A stretch of 64,000 nt of DNA from Synaphobranchus kaupii (GCA_029718625.1 CM056380.1:99626926-99690925), one strand, 5' to 3'; shown: positions 23,509 through 36,837, numbered from the stretch's first letter. Translations and numbers: made by a program. The notes: generated by a model not told the origin, from the sequence alone.

Positions 23509-24802
23509 GTAAGGGTTGTTTGTTTTTTTTTTTGTTGCAGAAAATGTATTTTTGTCATCAAAGCTACCAGGGCTAGTGCTGTTTGTAGGAATGTATAAAC
23601 CCTTAGCTGTAAAAGCTTTTCCCGCCACTGTGACACTGCCGATGAGAGCAGATCATATAAATTTGCTTGTCCTTCAAGCGAACAAAATGGATTCTGTGGC
23701 TGTTTTTTTTTCTTTCTTTCTTTAATACACATATGAATATGAACAATTACGCCCGTACTGAAAACGCAGGCTGTCAACGGAAAGCTGAGGACTGGGTCAG
23801 TGGCAAGCATTAAATCTGTGCTTTGGCCAATGTTCTTTCCCAGGTATTCTCTTTACAAGGCGCTTCATATGGACCTCTACAGATTGTGGGTAGTTTTATT
23901 GATATATTTAAGACTTACATAAAAATCAAGAGTAATAGTACCCTCAGTCAACTTTATGACTCACGGTACAAAAGCCTTACAGTAAATAACTCAAATGTGT
24001 CCATATTTTTTTGACCATGCAGCAGGTTTAAGCCATGGTGTATTATTTGACTTTGAGTGCTTGACCGACACCGTCCCTCATAAATAAGGCGCTATAATTT
24101 CTCCTGGTGTAAAACCCCGTATGCATTCTATAATATCCCTTTGAGGTCTGACTTGCTTCCATTGATTTAAACAGGAGGAAACGCTCGAGCATGGAAGCCA
24201 TTAAAGGGGCTAATTGGACACAGTTCACCCCTGGCACGGGTGGCGGAAGGACTTCCTTTGTGGGAGCCTATTAGCGCCATCTCAACCTGCCACTTTGCCA
24301 ATACCCTACAGGTGTGCTATAAACAGAAGCTGAGCAATTTCCTGTCTTTGTTTCTCACCCTTTTACAGGTTTAAATCTAGACAATAATAGCTTAAAAACA
24401 ACAACACCCTTTTTTCTGAAGTCTCGCTTTTTTCCTACCTTTTTCAACACTCTTTATGGCTTGTTAAACTGGAATTCAGCTGAACAGTGTCATCAAAGAG
24501 GTTATTGGCATTGGACATGAGCCAAATGCCGCATTTCACTTATCGTCTGCCTGGAGATTTAATCGTGGAAAAATCTACAGGATCTAATTTGGTCTGTAGA
24601 AATCCAGCTGCGTCTGCTCAGATTCTCTACAATTAAGCCATATTCGGTTTTGTTTTTTTTTGTTGTCCCAACAAGGAGCTTGAACATTTGTACCTGGACT
24701 AGTCCTGGTGCCTTTTAAATGACTTGGACTGCATGTACACACATGCAGCAGCTGCCTCAACTGTATTCGCAAGTGCCACTTACTGAAAATATTTCACATG
24801 TC
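22986..24802. other. Non-coding stretch with a TTTA microsatellite
   Basis: A (TTTA)n run lies at about 23480-23507. No gene is seen. Confidence 0.45.
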
Positions 24803-24847
24803 AAACACACACACACACGCGCACACACACGCGCGTGCACACACACC
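24803..24847. repeat. CA microsatellite with CG steps
   Basis: This is an imperfect (CA)n run with CGCG interruptions, an alternating purine-pyrimidine tract able to adopt Z-DNA. Confidence 0.9.
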
Positions 24848-26993
24848 TGCATGTGCTCCCTGTTAAAAAGCTGAACCCTAACTAATGTGGTTGTCCACTG
24901 CCTTCCTCGGTGATGCCGGGTGTGTGTTTAGTGCCCATGTGAAGCCCTGAATGGGTACTCACAGTTTCATTTAGCTTGAGTGTGACGACGCCTTGCTGAA
25001 GAGACAGGCATGACGGCACAATGGTGAAGGCAAGAAATGGGACACAAGCCCGACATAGTGGGTACCCAGTGTTATTGCACCTTTGCTAGCACCCGTCAGA
25101 TGACAAGAAAACATCACACATTCTAGTCCAAGCCTGTGATATGTTGACAGCCTTTCAAAACCGATGCAATTGCTTCAGTAGAGTTCCGAGACAAGGCTTA
25201 GAGAGTCTTTCCGACAGTATAGAGTTCTAAAGCTTTTCCGTTTTATTTTATTTCTTTCTTTTCATTATTTACTTACTTGCTTTGCAAGGAGAACTAGTTT
25301 GTGCTTTTCCTCCCTCACATCTACTCAGCAGTCAGCAATACATTTGGGAGCAAGCAGGCATCTTCAAGGACTCACCTACAATTGCTTATCTTAACTGCCT
25401 TTCAATTAGAGCAGTAAGAAGCAAGTTTGGTTTCAGCTAGAAGGTGCACACTGTGATAAGGCAGGCGTTCTTAATCTGGGCCGCTTTTTGCTCTTGCTTT
25501 TCCACGGATGGCCCACTGATAAACAATTTGGAGCCAAATCTTAGTGAAAACTGTGCCTAATTGTGTAATAGTAATTACACAACACCTTTTTGTACAAATG
25601 TTAATAGGGAAATATTTGAACATTGTTGAACACTTTAATAATTTTTTTTTTTTCCCCACGCTGCAGGAAATGTGTAGTTGCACATGACATACATCTTGTG
25701 ATATTTGTCTTAAATAATACCGTACACCATTTTGTATTAAAGAAATCCTCACACAATTCCCATGTCTGCTTATCTGTGCATACACTTGTTATTATTAATA
25801 TTATTATTATTATTATTATTATTATTACAACAGCAACAATTATCTTTATCTTGTAAAGCACAATTCATAAATATATCAATGCTGTTAATGAGCAGTATAT
25901 TCAGTAATAAAGCAAACAACATCCTAATGCATTCCTATTAAGTTTAATGTTCTTTTTGTGAGCCAAACTGGTGCACCACTGATCTATGGCACAGACCGTC
26001 ATTGAGGCAGAATCCTACACAGTTATGTGATTTAGAAACCCTCGTACTGTGTGTAGCAGCAGCTTCTCTAACTGTGGAATCAATTAACTACAGTGGGAGT
26101 CCAAAAGTGTAGGAGCATCCCCTGAGTACTCCAAACCCAGTGTCCTGCCCCTGCCAATGTAGACAGGGAAAACCGCACTGTTTCTACATCCCACTATCCC
26201 AGATGGGACGTCTCCGCTTTCCACCACATGGCCGGAGGTGATGTGGACGCTCGCACCCCCGAGGGACACATTTAGAGTAGCGCGCGCATGAAGATGTTGC
26301 GGTTTCCGATAGACGCGAGCACGAGGGAGGGGAAGCCATCTTGCGTTCGCTGCAGTTGTTTTTTGTGAGAAGTGGAACGCTTGCATTGGCCGGTGTTTAA
26401 AGAAAAGGAAAAAATAAAACCGTCGTTAATTTGATTTAATAAGGAATTTCTTCTGCACTTTTCCCCCCGGGTTCCCTGGCAGTTTCAATTTTATAATATA
26501 TATTTTTTTTATTATTCTTAAAAAGGCCAACAAAAGCTCTTCCCTCGTTATGTAACTCTCAGTTTACATCAACCTGTAAACTGGCAAATGAGTTGAGAAA
26601 TAGGAACTTAACATTCTCTGTATTTTTTTTCTCTCTGTTGCTCAGAATGCTCTGCCTGACTGATTAGGTCTCTGGATTCCTTTGTGAAGTGGTCAGGCTT
26701 TCCGCTGTGGACTGGGGGCGTGGGGGTGCTCCTGGCTTCCAAGTTTTTCTCATTACACAGAATGTATTTCAGGCCCTGTTCCCCAAACAAGGGCTGAAAG
26801 ATTATTTTTGCAGGGTGGAACGAGAGCACACTCCCGAGGACAGGAAACGGGCGTCTCTGCTCGGGAGGGGGCCTGGCGATAAGATTGAGGGCGAGAAATG
26901 TTTTGGCTCGCGCTGATTCTTTTAATCAATTAAAGGAAAACGACTCTTTGATTGGGAAATTCCGCGTGTGTTTGTGATGCATGCGTACGTGCT
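24848..26993. other. Non-coding stretch with ATT microsatellite
   Basis: An (ATT)n run lies at 25788-25828. A CpG-richer patch lies at about 26210-26350. No gene is recognised. Frames in the ATT run read as polyisoleucine and are spurious. Confidence 0.45.
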
Positions 26994-27020
26994 TGTGTGT
27001 GTGTGTGTGTGTGTGTGTGT
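26994..27020. repeat. TG microsatellite
   Basis: This is a pure (TG)n run. Confidence 0.9.
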
Positions 27021-28524
27021 TTGTGGGCTGAACTGTGGAACTGAACAATTAGATTTCAAACATTAGATTAGTTTGGAGCCTCCACCCTAAAGCACAGTCT
27101 GTTTTTTCCTCAGTTCCACGTACTTCAATCAGTGAAAAAAGCAAAAGGCACAATGTAAATATTTCTACTGGACTAATCTCACTGAAAAGTTACTATCAGA
27201 AGATAAATCATTAACAATTCTTGACGCTCTGTGGAAATGTTGCCATCTCCATACATGTAAAGTACACTTACTCTGTTTACAGACGTGGGGGACACAGAAG
27301 GTGCTTGTTTTTCCTAATGTCCACCTGCAATAGCCTGCTGAGCAGTGCAGATGTGGATGTGATTAGCATCGAGGATCCTGAAATGGGATCTTCGCATTCA
27401 CTGACATTCATGTCGCGTCATTCACATTCGTGTCCTCGCTCGTGTCTACTCTTAACTGTATTCCGTGGCTGACCGGGCTAGCCTCAGACCCTCAGTGAAA
27501 CGCAGCCTCCTCTTCACGAGGCGTGACCCCCGTCGGGTCCTGCAGGTGTGGCTTCCATGTTCCGCGCCACAGGCCTTTTGCGTCATTGCGCGCGGATTCA
27601 GGCGGTAGTCCGTGGATCGTCTAGTGATGAAACCACTCCGATTAGTGGGACTTTTCTGGATGAGAGCAAGGCGCACTTCTAGCCTGGAAGCCGCTTCTGA
27701 AGTGAAGCATTCACTTGTTAATCCGAGAGCAACAAGAGACAGCTGTGCGGAACGTGGTAGAAGCTTCTCTGATGCCGTCTGCATGTCCTGATGTAGTTAA
27801 ACATTTCACCTCTGCCTCTATTATGGCAGGTGTGTGTGATCTGTGTCTGTATGGATGTGAATATGTGACCGGATCCCTGCTTTGGATAGATGTTTCAAAA
27901 TTTTACTTTTTGAGTTTTTCATCTCACGTTAAAGTACATAATCAGAGCTATGAGTAAATATTTCTGGAGATATGACTGTTTGACTATTGTGATTTTGCAA
28001 AACACAGATTTGAGAAAACTGGCTTTAAAGATTTAGTTGTGAATTCTGCCCTTTCTCATCATAAAATACACCCTCAAACCAGGAACTATTGTATGGAATT
28101 GGTATATTTGTGTAGTCCATAACTCAGTGCTTGGTATGATTTCGAATAAGTTTGATTATAATAGTGTTTGAACCATAAATTCATAAAAATATTTTTTAAA
28201 AATCCTACATGAGGTTTAACCTCTGATTTTGCTTAAAATCCTCATCCTTTTTCATTTTTCCACTTTCCTAATTATTTTGGCATGACTCCCCCATTGTCAT
28301 GTAACTTCAAAACATTGATAACTGCTCTCCCTATTGAAATACAACAATGGTACTTCAAAGAGTGCCCACACATTTTGATAGCCCTCATCAACCGGTAATT
28401 ACTTCTTGCCAAGTAGCTATCCCACAATACCTTGCATATGAATGCTTGTCTGCCCCCAAACTAATTTGCATCTGTATCTTGGAGGACTAATGGCAGATTA
28501 AAGGATTGTGTCAATACGCAATAC
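27021..28524. other. Non-coding stretch with CpG-rich patch
   Basis: CpG density rises at about 27430-27660. A 110-codon minus-strand frame (27452-27784) overlaps it but resembles nothing known. The remainder is AT-rich and featureless. Confidence 0.4.
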
Positions 28525-28854
28525 ATGAGAAATTATGTTCTGCAATCCTGTCATAAACAACTGGCGCGGGTTTTTTGTGACCTGTTCAACCGCTCACTCG
28601 AGGAGCACGTAGTTCCAGCACTATGGAAGTCATTGATTATCTCCCCTGTGCCAAAGATGGCCAACCCATCTGCAGCCAATGACTTTAGACCTGTCGCATT
28701 AGCACCTGTTATAATGAAGTGTTTTGAACGCCTGGTGCTCTCACACATCCAACAGAATGTGCAGAGCATAGTAGACCCTCTACAGTTAAGCCCAATTTAC
28801 GGTGAGTCAAAGTTATTTCTTTGGTGGGCTGTGTGGTGGGCTCTGGAGGACTAA
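28525..28854 (+). pseudogene. LINE reverse transcriptase fragment (Rex1/CR1-like)
   Basis: A single open stretch reads, from about 28540 to 28795, CHKQLARVFCDLFNRSLEEH, VVPALWKSLIISPVPK, NDFRPVALAPVIMKCFERLV and VDPLQL. This is the region just before and at the start of the reverse transcriptase domain of a non-LTR retrotransposon: the xxPVxK and FRPVAL motifs around RT blocks 1-2. The catalytic YADD block is absent; the match ends at about 28795, and the frame closes at 28852. Neither a LINE 5' end nor a 3' tail is found nearby, so it is a short internal fragment. The NDFRPVAL wording suggests the Rex1/CR1 group rather than L2. The ATG at the left is unlikely to be a real start. Confidence 0.82.
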
Positions 28855-29367
28855 CTAGTCCCTATATTTAACAAAATTTCACATATTTACACAACAGTTT
28901 GCATTTAGAAATTTAGGTGAATGGTAGATTTGATATTCAGGAATGCGATTCTGGTATTAACTCAATTTTGACCGGAAAGTGGTTTTATTACATCTTGTGG
29001 CTCTCCTGTGCAATGGTCAGATGTGATACATGTATCTGTAGTCTGTACCAGGACACATATGTGTTTTCTGAATCTATATACATTTTTTGTGCTTTCTGAA
29101 TTTGTGTGCGTGTGTATGAGTGTGTGCGTGTTTCTGTGCGTGCGTTTGTGCGTGTATTTGGTGAATGTATTTATATTTGCGCGCAAGGCATCAGAGCTGC
29201 GTGCAGAGTCTGTTCCAATTAGTGCTCTCCAGCAGAACCCCACCCCTGTGGGACAGAGCCACCCTTCATGTGAGGGGTTTTTTTTTTTTCACCTCCAGCG
29301 TGGAAGCAGTGCTCAGATGGGACAGTGGTTGCGTTTTCTGTCACCTGACCTTCATTAAGCCTATCAG
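28855..29367. other. Non-coding stretch with TG-rich patch
   Basis: A TG/CG-rich tract lies at about 29103-29160. No gene is seen. Confidence 0.45.
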
Positions 29368-29394
29368 CCCCCCCCCCCCCCCCCCCCCCCCCCC
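29368..29394 (-). repeat. Poly-C tract (27 C)
   Basis: This is a run of 27 C, equivalent to a 27-G run on the minus strand. It is a likely replication and sequencing slippage site. Confidence 0.95.
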
Positions 29395-30529
29395 ACCATT
29401 CCGCATTGAAATCCAGCTAATTGAACACAAACGGGGTGGCTTAACCAACTCCACCCCCACTGCCCATTAAATAAATAATAAAATGTGATAATGTGCAGTG
29501 GAGGAGGCTGCTTGGCACAGGTAAGTGAGCGAGGCAGCAGTCATTGAATAATGTCTGCGGGCTAAGTGACAAGATTAAGCATTAAATCTTAAATCGCTCC
29601 TCTGTGTGTACCACGGTCGTAGTCATGCTCTGTTAGAAGTGTGTGCTTTCTGAGGCGGCTTCACGGCCTTTTCGGCTGTTTCATTGCGGAAGCCTTTTAA
29701 AACACCGACTCCCAAATGACAATTAAGACTAGATATTTTCTCTTAATATACGGCTCAAGATGCCCAGTGAACCCACACGTCTGATCACTGTGGACTTCAT
29801 CTCAGCGCTTCGCTGGGAGTGAAAGCTAATGGAGAGTAAGGGAGAAAGAGATTAATTGAAAAATTAATTATATAACAAATCCAAATTTTCCACGGTTCAT
29901 GGATTTACAAAGGCTGAATGGATAATGATTATTGCAATGTGAAGTTGGGACTTTGAAATTAAATTGAAAATGAAAGTGGAAAGTTTTAATAGGACTGAAG
30001 TTCACGTGCGGAGTCATGTGCACTGCCTGTTGTGGTATGAGGGTTGTAATATGACGGTCAATATTTTTTTATTATTATCTTTTTTTTTTGTCTGTAGGGA
30101 ACTTTCTTACCTTTATCATTCTAAAAAGGTACAGTCAGAGATAGCTTATAGAGCAAATCAAGCCCTCTGCCAACCCACGTTTATGCTTTTCTTTGGCCTG
30201 TCATGATCTCTGAAGGTGGTTTTCATGAACACAATTTTTATATTTATAGCGTTAGCCCCATACATACTGAACTTGAAGAAAGGGTTAAGTCGATTATAGC
30301 CTAGTGTTTTCAGGTATGTGCTTCACTATGTTTGTCTGCATGTGTTAGAGCCTACATGCTTATATGTATATCAGAATGCAAGTGTGGGTATATCAGAATC
30401 ACACACTGTGGGGATGTGTGACTGTGTGGGAATGTGTGATTACGTGGATGTGTGTGGCTGCCTATGCATTCGCATGCGTGTCAGCTTGTGTATTTTGGAA
30501 TCTGTGTGATTTGTTGGTGTACTTGGTCG
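29395..30529. other. Non-coding stretch, no gene seen
   Basis: The sequence is AT-rich with several TTAATT motifs near 29850-29870. No gene or transposon is seen. Confidence 0.4.
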
Positions 30530-30563
<34 letters not shown>

Positions 30564-30611
30564 GTGTGTGTGTGTGTGCGTGCGTGCGTGCGTGTGTGTG
30601 CATGTGTGTGC
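30530..30611. repeat. TG/CG microsatellite
   Basis: This is (TG)n with TGCG steps. Cysteine-valine pseudo-frames across it are artefacts. Confidence 0.92.
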
Positions 30612-32239
30612 GCGCACTTGTGTGCGCTTTTGTGCGGTAAGAAGGTAAGAAGGTATTCTAGTGCGGTGCAGTGGAAGTGAGAGTAGAGGCTGTGTTGCGT
30701 AACGGGAGATGTCTGTGTGCCTCTGATAAGGCCCGCACTCTTTTTATTGCATAACTCGGCCTGTGTGAGTGGACTGTGGAGAGCGTGGACTGTGGAGTCA
30801 CTAATGAAGGGGGATACACAAAGAAGCTGGAATCAAGCCGCTTTGGTTGCTCAGACGTCCGACTCATCCCCAGAGATCATTACCCATCATTAAAGTCTGG
30901 CACTCTCTCGGAATATAACTCTTAACCTTCATGGAAACAACCTCTGAACTTTCACCTGCGCACCATCCCATGGACTTGTGATGTATTGAGTCGAACACCC
31001 ACCCATGCAGATGAGCTTTTTCTACAGATTGGGTACAAGCGCTAAGATCAACAAAGTGCGCCGAGACTGTGCTGTGAATAATGTACATTTGTTTTGGGTC
31101 TATGGAAGCGTGCGCAGGCAGGGTTTGTCTCCCGTAGTATGTTATTTTTAGTGCTTGAAGAACGACAGTTCCCTCCAGCGTAGCGGCAATTCTTGTTTAT
31201 GATAGCTGCTACTCGAATATAAAGGCTGCATATAGACAGTGCCCGCTATATTCCCCCTGTGACTCGTGTTTAAATGTTTAGTTGTTCCTTTCCGCGGTGT
31301 ATCTGTACGCCTGACTTGCGTTTGAGTGCGTTTGATTAACCTTCAGCGTGTAAGAATCACAACCCAGGCTGAAACAGAAAGTGAATCATTGTGTGCTGCA
31401 ATGGAGCTCATTTCCCCTTTTGAATTGGAAGGGATCATTAGAAGATAGGGCAGATACCCCAAGATTGTTCTTTTTTTTAAAAACAAATCTACTCTTACAC
31501 GTTCTTGCAGAACCCATTTCAACACCTCAACAGTCCATGGCATGGAAGTGTTTACACTGTTTTTTTCCACAGCAACTGTCAGAGCAAGTGTGTCCATGCT
31601 AGATTCCTTTTACGGATTTTAATTATTTGTATTGTTTATAGAAGCTTCTTAATTGAATAACAATGAAGCATCTTTTTTGAGATCAATGCAGCATTTCATT
31701 GACAAGCTTGACAAGCTTCAACATGTTCCCCCTGTCAAAGTTTAGCTTTTTTAACGTGTTAAATGTGTCCAAACAAGACGTGGGTTTTTGTATGTAAATT
31801 TCCCATATCATTACTTGTTTCACGTCCCCACCCGCCCACTCCCTGACCCCCCTGCATTTCATGCATTTTTCATGAATATTTTATTTCATCTGAGATTTTT
31901 TTATCTACCCTCATCTTGGCGAGTTCAGTAATAACCAAGATGAATCACCATGAGTTTCATTTAGTTGCATTTCAAACGTCGGGAGTTGTATTTAAAACGT
32001 TGCTGAATCCAGACCATTGAGTGTCAGGCTTTTGGCCCTATGAGGACAGCTGGAATGTGTGTTTTCCCATGTAAGAGACAGACAGTGATACGCTCATTCA
32101 CAGTTGTCCTGAAGCATGTGACCACTGACCTGGGATCAGAGATGCCTTCTCTCTGGTCTTACTTACACATGCCAGTTCTGAGAAATAAACGAATAAGAAA
32201 ATATATTAACAAGGCTACAGTGCACATCCACCTGGGCCA
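30612..32239. other. Non-coding stretch, no gene seen
   Basis: No gene is recognised. A duplicated GACAAGCTT phrase occurs at about 31701-31718. The stretch at 31855-31990 is TAAT/ATTT-rich and repeat-free, and could be regulatory. Confidence 0.4.
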
Positions 32240-32712
32240 GAGCTGAAGTTTATGGAGACTGTAACATACTGCTTTCTGGTATATAAGACCAATTGCGCTC
32301 TTAGGTCTTCAGATAAAGGACTGTTGACTGGTCCAGAGTCTCTGTAGAACAAAAGGTGGTCATGTCTTTTCTCTCATAGCACGAGGCTCTGGAACAGCCT
32401 TCCCTTGGAACTAAGATCAGTTGAGTCATTGTCCACTTTTAAAGCCAAACTGAAGACACAAGATCTTTTTAAAAATATATATTTTTGTATTTTTATTCAT
32501 TGTATTTTTCCTATCTGTATTATTCGTTTTTTTTTTTGTTATGTATTTTTTTTTTCTGATGTGTTTATGTAATTATATTCTTTACTGTGTTTGTTTTTAA
32601 GCTATGTTTTTTATGTTTTTCTTATGTGTTAAAATTTTTTTTGATCTATTGTGAAGCACGTATTTTGCTTGAAATGTGGTCTATAAATAGTTATAATAAT
32701 AATAATAATAAT
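32240..32712 (+). mobile_element. LINE 3' end (L2/CR1-type) with TAA tail
   Basis: A decayed C-terminal coding piece at about 32358-32475 reads LFSHSTRLWNSLPLELRSVE then SLSTFKAKLKTQDLFKN, the characteristic end of L2/CR1-group LINE polyproteins. It is followed by a T-rich 3' UTR and the phrase CTATAAATAGTTATAATAAT, which becomes a (TAA)n tail at 32692-32712. The upstream coding part is missing, as in most 5'-truncated LINE copies. The poly-T-rich UTR near 32525-32560 is slippage-prone. Confidence 0.72.
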
Positions 32713-32728
32713 GTAATTTCCAACTCAT

Positions 32729-32731
<3 letters not shown>

Positions 32732-32771
<40 letters not shown>

Positions 32772-32782
32772 GAGAGAGAGAG
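32732..32782. repeat. AG microsatellite
   Basis: This is an (AG)n run with a few AAAG and ACAG interruptions, lying just after the LINE tail. Confidence 0.92.
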
Positions 32783-34976
32783 GCAGGCTATCAGTATTTT
32801 ATTCCAGATGACGCAAAGAGCTGGACTCATGGTAATTAGTTATTAGCTTGCAAAGATGTGCTGGTACATGCCTAATTAGGTCACTGCCTGGTAAATGAAA
32901 TTTCTTAATGCACTCGCTCTCTCTGTTTACAGTAATGACTGATTCTGGCCATTACATCAGGAAGCAATGCTTGCTGCTTGGCTTTTCCACAGAAAGGAAC
33001 ACTCAGTGTCCAGGTCCAGTTCATTATGAGGCCTAGCCCATAATTATCACAACTGCCTCTATGCTTAAATTAGGATGACAAGAGCATGGATAATGGCATC
33101 GGCCAATTTCACATGATGATATTTGTAGTGTGCTAAAACTGCACCGTACCACTTTTCACTTCTGGGTTCAACAGGCCTGCATATGATGGGGCTATGAATT
33201 AATTTTTCAGGACCACACACGCACATGCACACACACAACATGGCCTTAACAGTCCTTACACCTATATTTTAATGTAGTGCAGCGGTGCGCCTCCCACATT
33301 TGATGTTGTGAACATTCCATAATTTACTTTCCTTTTATCTTGATCTAAACCTGGCTGGGGAATCTCTGGAGATTTAGAGATAATGGTGCTGATTGCTTCA
33401 TTGTCCCCTGGTGTACAGTCCACATTAAAAGGCCCATTATGCCTTTCCTCAAAATACAGGAGGCCTGTGGAGATGATGCAGACTGAACACGCTTAATTAG
33501 CTTTATAGATAACTCTTTGAACCTCCTAAAATCTTATTGCATAGTCTGAGTATGATATACTGTATGCTAAAGTATGAAGTGGTTATGTTGTAAATATTAC
33601 TGGAAAGCCTTTGAGAATCAAAGATTATACCTCTATCCAGTGATATGGTGTTGACTTTTTAAGTGCAGGCAAAGCCTTTGATTCTTTTGGTGTAGACACT
33701 ATGTAGATGCGAGGAGATGTCAAATCGGAGCATTCAAGTGACTCAGTGTTTTCGATATAAAGGCACTAACTGGTCATAGCACCGAAATGCTGAGTGCTTA
33801 TTGATTTTCACATGCAGACAGAAGAACCTATGACTCTTCTTACGGTTTCATACTCACAGTGGTCTGAGGTAATTGCCTTTTAAGACCTAGACATCCTGGC
33901 TTGGTGCATTTTTAATGATTTCCACCTTGTCATGTTTTGTACGTTAGACTATTATGCATACGATGAACAAAATAATAAAAATATAGCAATGCAGGGGCCA
34001 AACGCTACAGCACCTCCATGCAACCAATTCTGTCATTTACCCATTTGTTTTGGAGTAATTTGCATTTAAACATGTTTTTTGGTATAGCACCCTCAAGTGC
34101 CCCCCAGGCTCATGCTGCAGACATGTGTACCAAGATTGATTCCAGTAGACAAAAGGGTTGCAGATATACAGGCAGGTTTGGTGTTGTTGGTGATCAGTCA
34201 AAGGGCTTAAGGACTGGGAATGCTACTCGTAATAGCAGGGATCTGGGAAATGGGTGGATACTTCCGGCCATTCCTAAGTCCGGGGGGGTTGTGGAGAAGA
34301 AACTCAATTAATTCTTGTCTTATTGCATCAACAGAATCAAAACCAAACTGTGGCCTTTTACACAATGTCCTAATTGAAATTGTATAATGGGTCAAAGAGA
34401 CAGCTGGGGGGGGGGGGGGGGGGGAAATCTAAGAAGAGACGGTTTCTTTGTAAAAATGGCAATGGAAGCCGTTTTCAGATTTGTCTACGCTTTTTTGTCT
34501 AGTCCTTGCCTCCTGATATCTCAGCAGCTTAAAATGGAGTTAAAGCGACGAGTCTCCCCCTGCGTACAGTGTGAAATGAGGGGCTGCGCATGCTGGTAAA
34601 CGGCGTTGGCGCCTTGGCGGAGGTGCGGCGCTCCGTGACTGACTGAGGCAGGTGTGTAATTGCCAGTTAGGGGCACCGCGTGGCCATGAATTGTGGAAGA
34701 GGAGCGGGGGGGGGGGTCTCTAATTAAGGCCTCTTCAGATGGGGCTCTCCCTGTGACCCTGGCCCCCTCGCTCTGGCGTCAGAGAGAAGATTACACTGCC
34801 TGGGAAGGAGCTGGGAATTTGCATGGATTTGACATGCGAGCGGACAGAGCTCTCCACCAGGCCATGAATTGTACGCATCCCCTCACCTAGACAGCGGTGG
34901 AAGCCAGTAACGGACACTGGCTTCCAGTTAGTAATAATTTCTTCCTGTATACTTCAGCTTTTTTGGTTGATTCATT
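32783..34976. other. Non-coding stretch, with G runs
   Basis: No gene is seen. A run of 19 G lies at 34406-34424 and a further G run near 34707-34716. The first 700 bases are repeat-free and TAAT-rich (for example TGGTAATTAGTTATTAGC near 32829), compatible with a regulatory element. Confidence 0.4.
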
Positions 34977-35206
34977 GGGCCCTCATTCACCAACCATTCT
35001 ACGAACCAATTTGCTCGTGAGATATTCTTTAAAAACGCTTTTATGAACATTCTGGCATTCACCATGTTTTCTTATTTGGGATTTTTCCTGGGTAAAACTG
35101 AAGCTCAGAACGCAAACATCAGCTAATCCCGAAATGTTTGTATAAACATTTGAAAGAAAGTCTTACGAAACAAATGTGTTTGTTGAGTGATTGGTGAATG
35201 AGGCCC
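34977..35206. mobile_element. Harbinger-like MITE, 230 bp
   Basis: The ends are inverted repeats: GGGCCCTCATTCACCAA on the left and TTGGTGAATGAGGCCC on the right. The trinucleotide ATT flanks both sides (34974-34976 and 35207-35209), a 3-bp target duplication as in PIF/Harbinger. The interior is non-coding. The terminus resembles that of the larger element at 12420 (GGGCCTCATTTATCAA), suggesting a related superfamily but a different family. Confidence 0.88.
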
Positions 35207-36837
35207 ATTAACACTATACTGAACGGTTCACTTTTTGATCTGATCTGGCCAAATGTCCTGTTTGGGTGTGGCGTGGTGATGTAAGAAAATCAGATTTTTT
35301 TTTCGTTCAATGTCCACACACCAGCATGTCAGACAGTACATTAAGCAAAGATATTTTTTATCTTAAATAATTATTTTTTGCTTTGTTATTGCACTATACA
35401 AATACAGACAACTGTATTTGTTCTATAGTTCTACTTTAACTTCCCACCCACATAAGAATACAATACTCTACATCGTTTGCTTTGTTTGTACAGGGAGAGG
35501 TGCAGACTTAAGAAGTACTTTGTATGTGTGGTGTGCAGTCTGCAGACACAGAATGTGGTTGGATGCTGTTGACGGCCTGTCTGTATTCTCATGCAGTCAG
35601 AAGTGTTATTCATTATTTCACTGGTGCAGAAATACCTCCAACTCCGTACCCTTGATTTCCTCGGAGCAATTTTTAAAGGAAACTTTGCATATAAATTATT
35701 CTCTAACTAAACCCAAATGCTAAATATTTCTTATTTCTTTGCTACCATTTTATCTAACATGAAGTGAAATTTCAGCATGGCTGTGGTTAATCATCAAGGA
35801 AAAATTCCTTCAAATAATAGCCTTCTATTAGAAGTAGTGTCCTTGTTTCAGTGTTTTGTCTTAAACATAATATACAATTGTATATTAGTATGTAGTATAC
35901 AGTACTACATACTAATACTAATACTAATATACTATGTGGTATTTACTGTTAATTAGTTGTTACTAACAATTTGTTACACAACACTGTGGGCAAGAGGAAA
36001 GGAGCATGCAAGGAACAGCTGGCTTCTCAGCTCGGTTTATCACACATCTGTTGAGATTAGGAGCATCCTTTGGTTGTTTTTATTTATTACCGAGTTTTTC
36101 CTGTTGATGTAAATTGGCCCTTATTTAACGTTTATTTGCATAACATCTTGTACGCCAGGCAGAGGCGCATTAGGACTAAATTGTAAACTCAGGGAAATCC
36201 ATCTCTGCCTTTGACAGTGTGTGCTTCTCCAATCATCTGCAGTTTGTTTGTTTGTGTACGCGTGCGTATGTGTTTGTGCGTTGATGCATGTGTGCGTATG
36301 CATGTGTGCGGTTACATTATTTTTGCATTGCTTCCCTTGGGCTCTGTGTGACTGGTTTGTGCGGTGGATCTGTCTCCTCCTTCTCTCTACCCCCTTTTCA
36401 AAGATTTGGGGATTTGAGTGTGCAGACCCCTGAGGCTGGCTCGTGTCCTTCTGCCTCTGCGCTGGCCTACTTTCAGACGGGGGAGGGGGGTACGGCTGAG
36501 TCCCAAAGCACCGGTCTTAATTGATGAACGCAGACACTGTAAGCTGTATGAATACCGGAAAAGACGCAATGACATCTCCGGGCTAAAAAGGCGAACGGGT
36601 AATGCGACACTCCGGGCGACGTCATCCCTGTCCTCCCGCAAAGGCACGCCTTCGATTGAATCTGCGAATTCGCCAAATGCGATGTCGAATGAACCGCTAA
36701 TGAGCTAACGAGGACAGGAATAAATAATTAATCGTCTTGACAAGCTTGGCATGAGACATAGTGGCGGTCACCCTCGTTTGAATAAGTGTGGGGTTATCGA
36801 CACTTCTGAGAGTTTGTTGTTTGGGAGTGCGGCATCA
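35207..36837. other. Non-coding stretch; perfect hairpin and CpG patch
   Basis: A 15-bp perfect inverted repeat with a 5-base loop lies at 35883-35917. CpG density rises at about 36420-36710, with short frames open on both strands but no recognised protein. Confidence 0.45.
35883..35917. repeat. Short perfect hairpin
   Basis: TATTAGTATGTAGTA (35883-35897) is followed by a 5-base loop and then its exact reverse complement (35903-35917). The surrounding sequence is an AT-rich palindromic cluster with TACTAATAC repeats. Confidence 0.85.

Noticed and set aside
27452..27784. 110-codon minus-strand frame
   Set aside because: It lies in a CpG-rich patch, where stops are rare; no domain or homolog is recognised.
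30364..30648. Cysteine-valine-rich frames
   Set aside because: They are translations of a TG microsatellite; the same applies at 4074-4292 and 56350-56807.
36396..36708. Short frames on both strands
   Set aside because: GC-rich patch with frames open in several phases; none resembles a protein.
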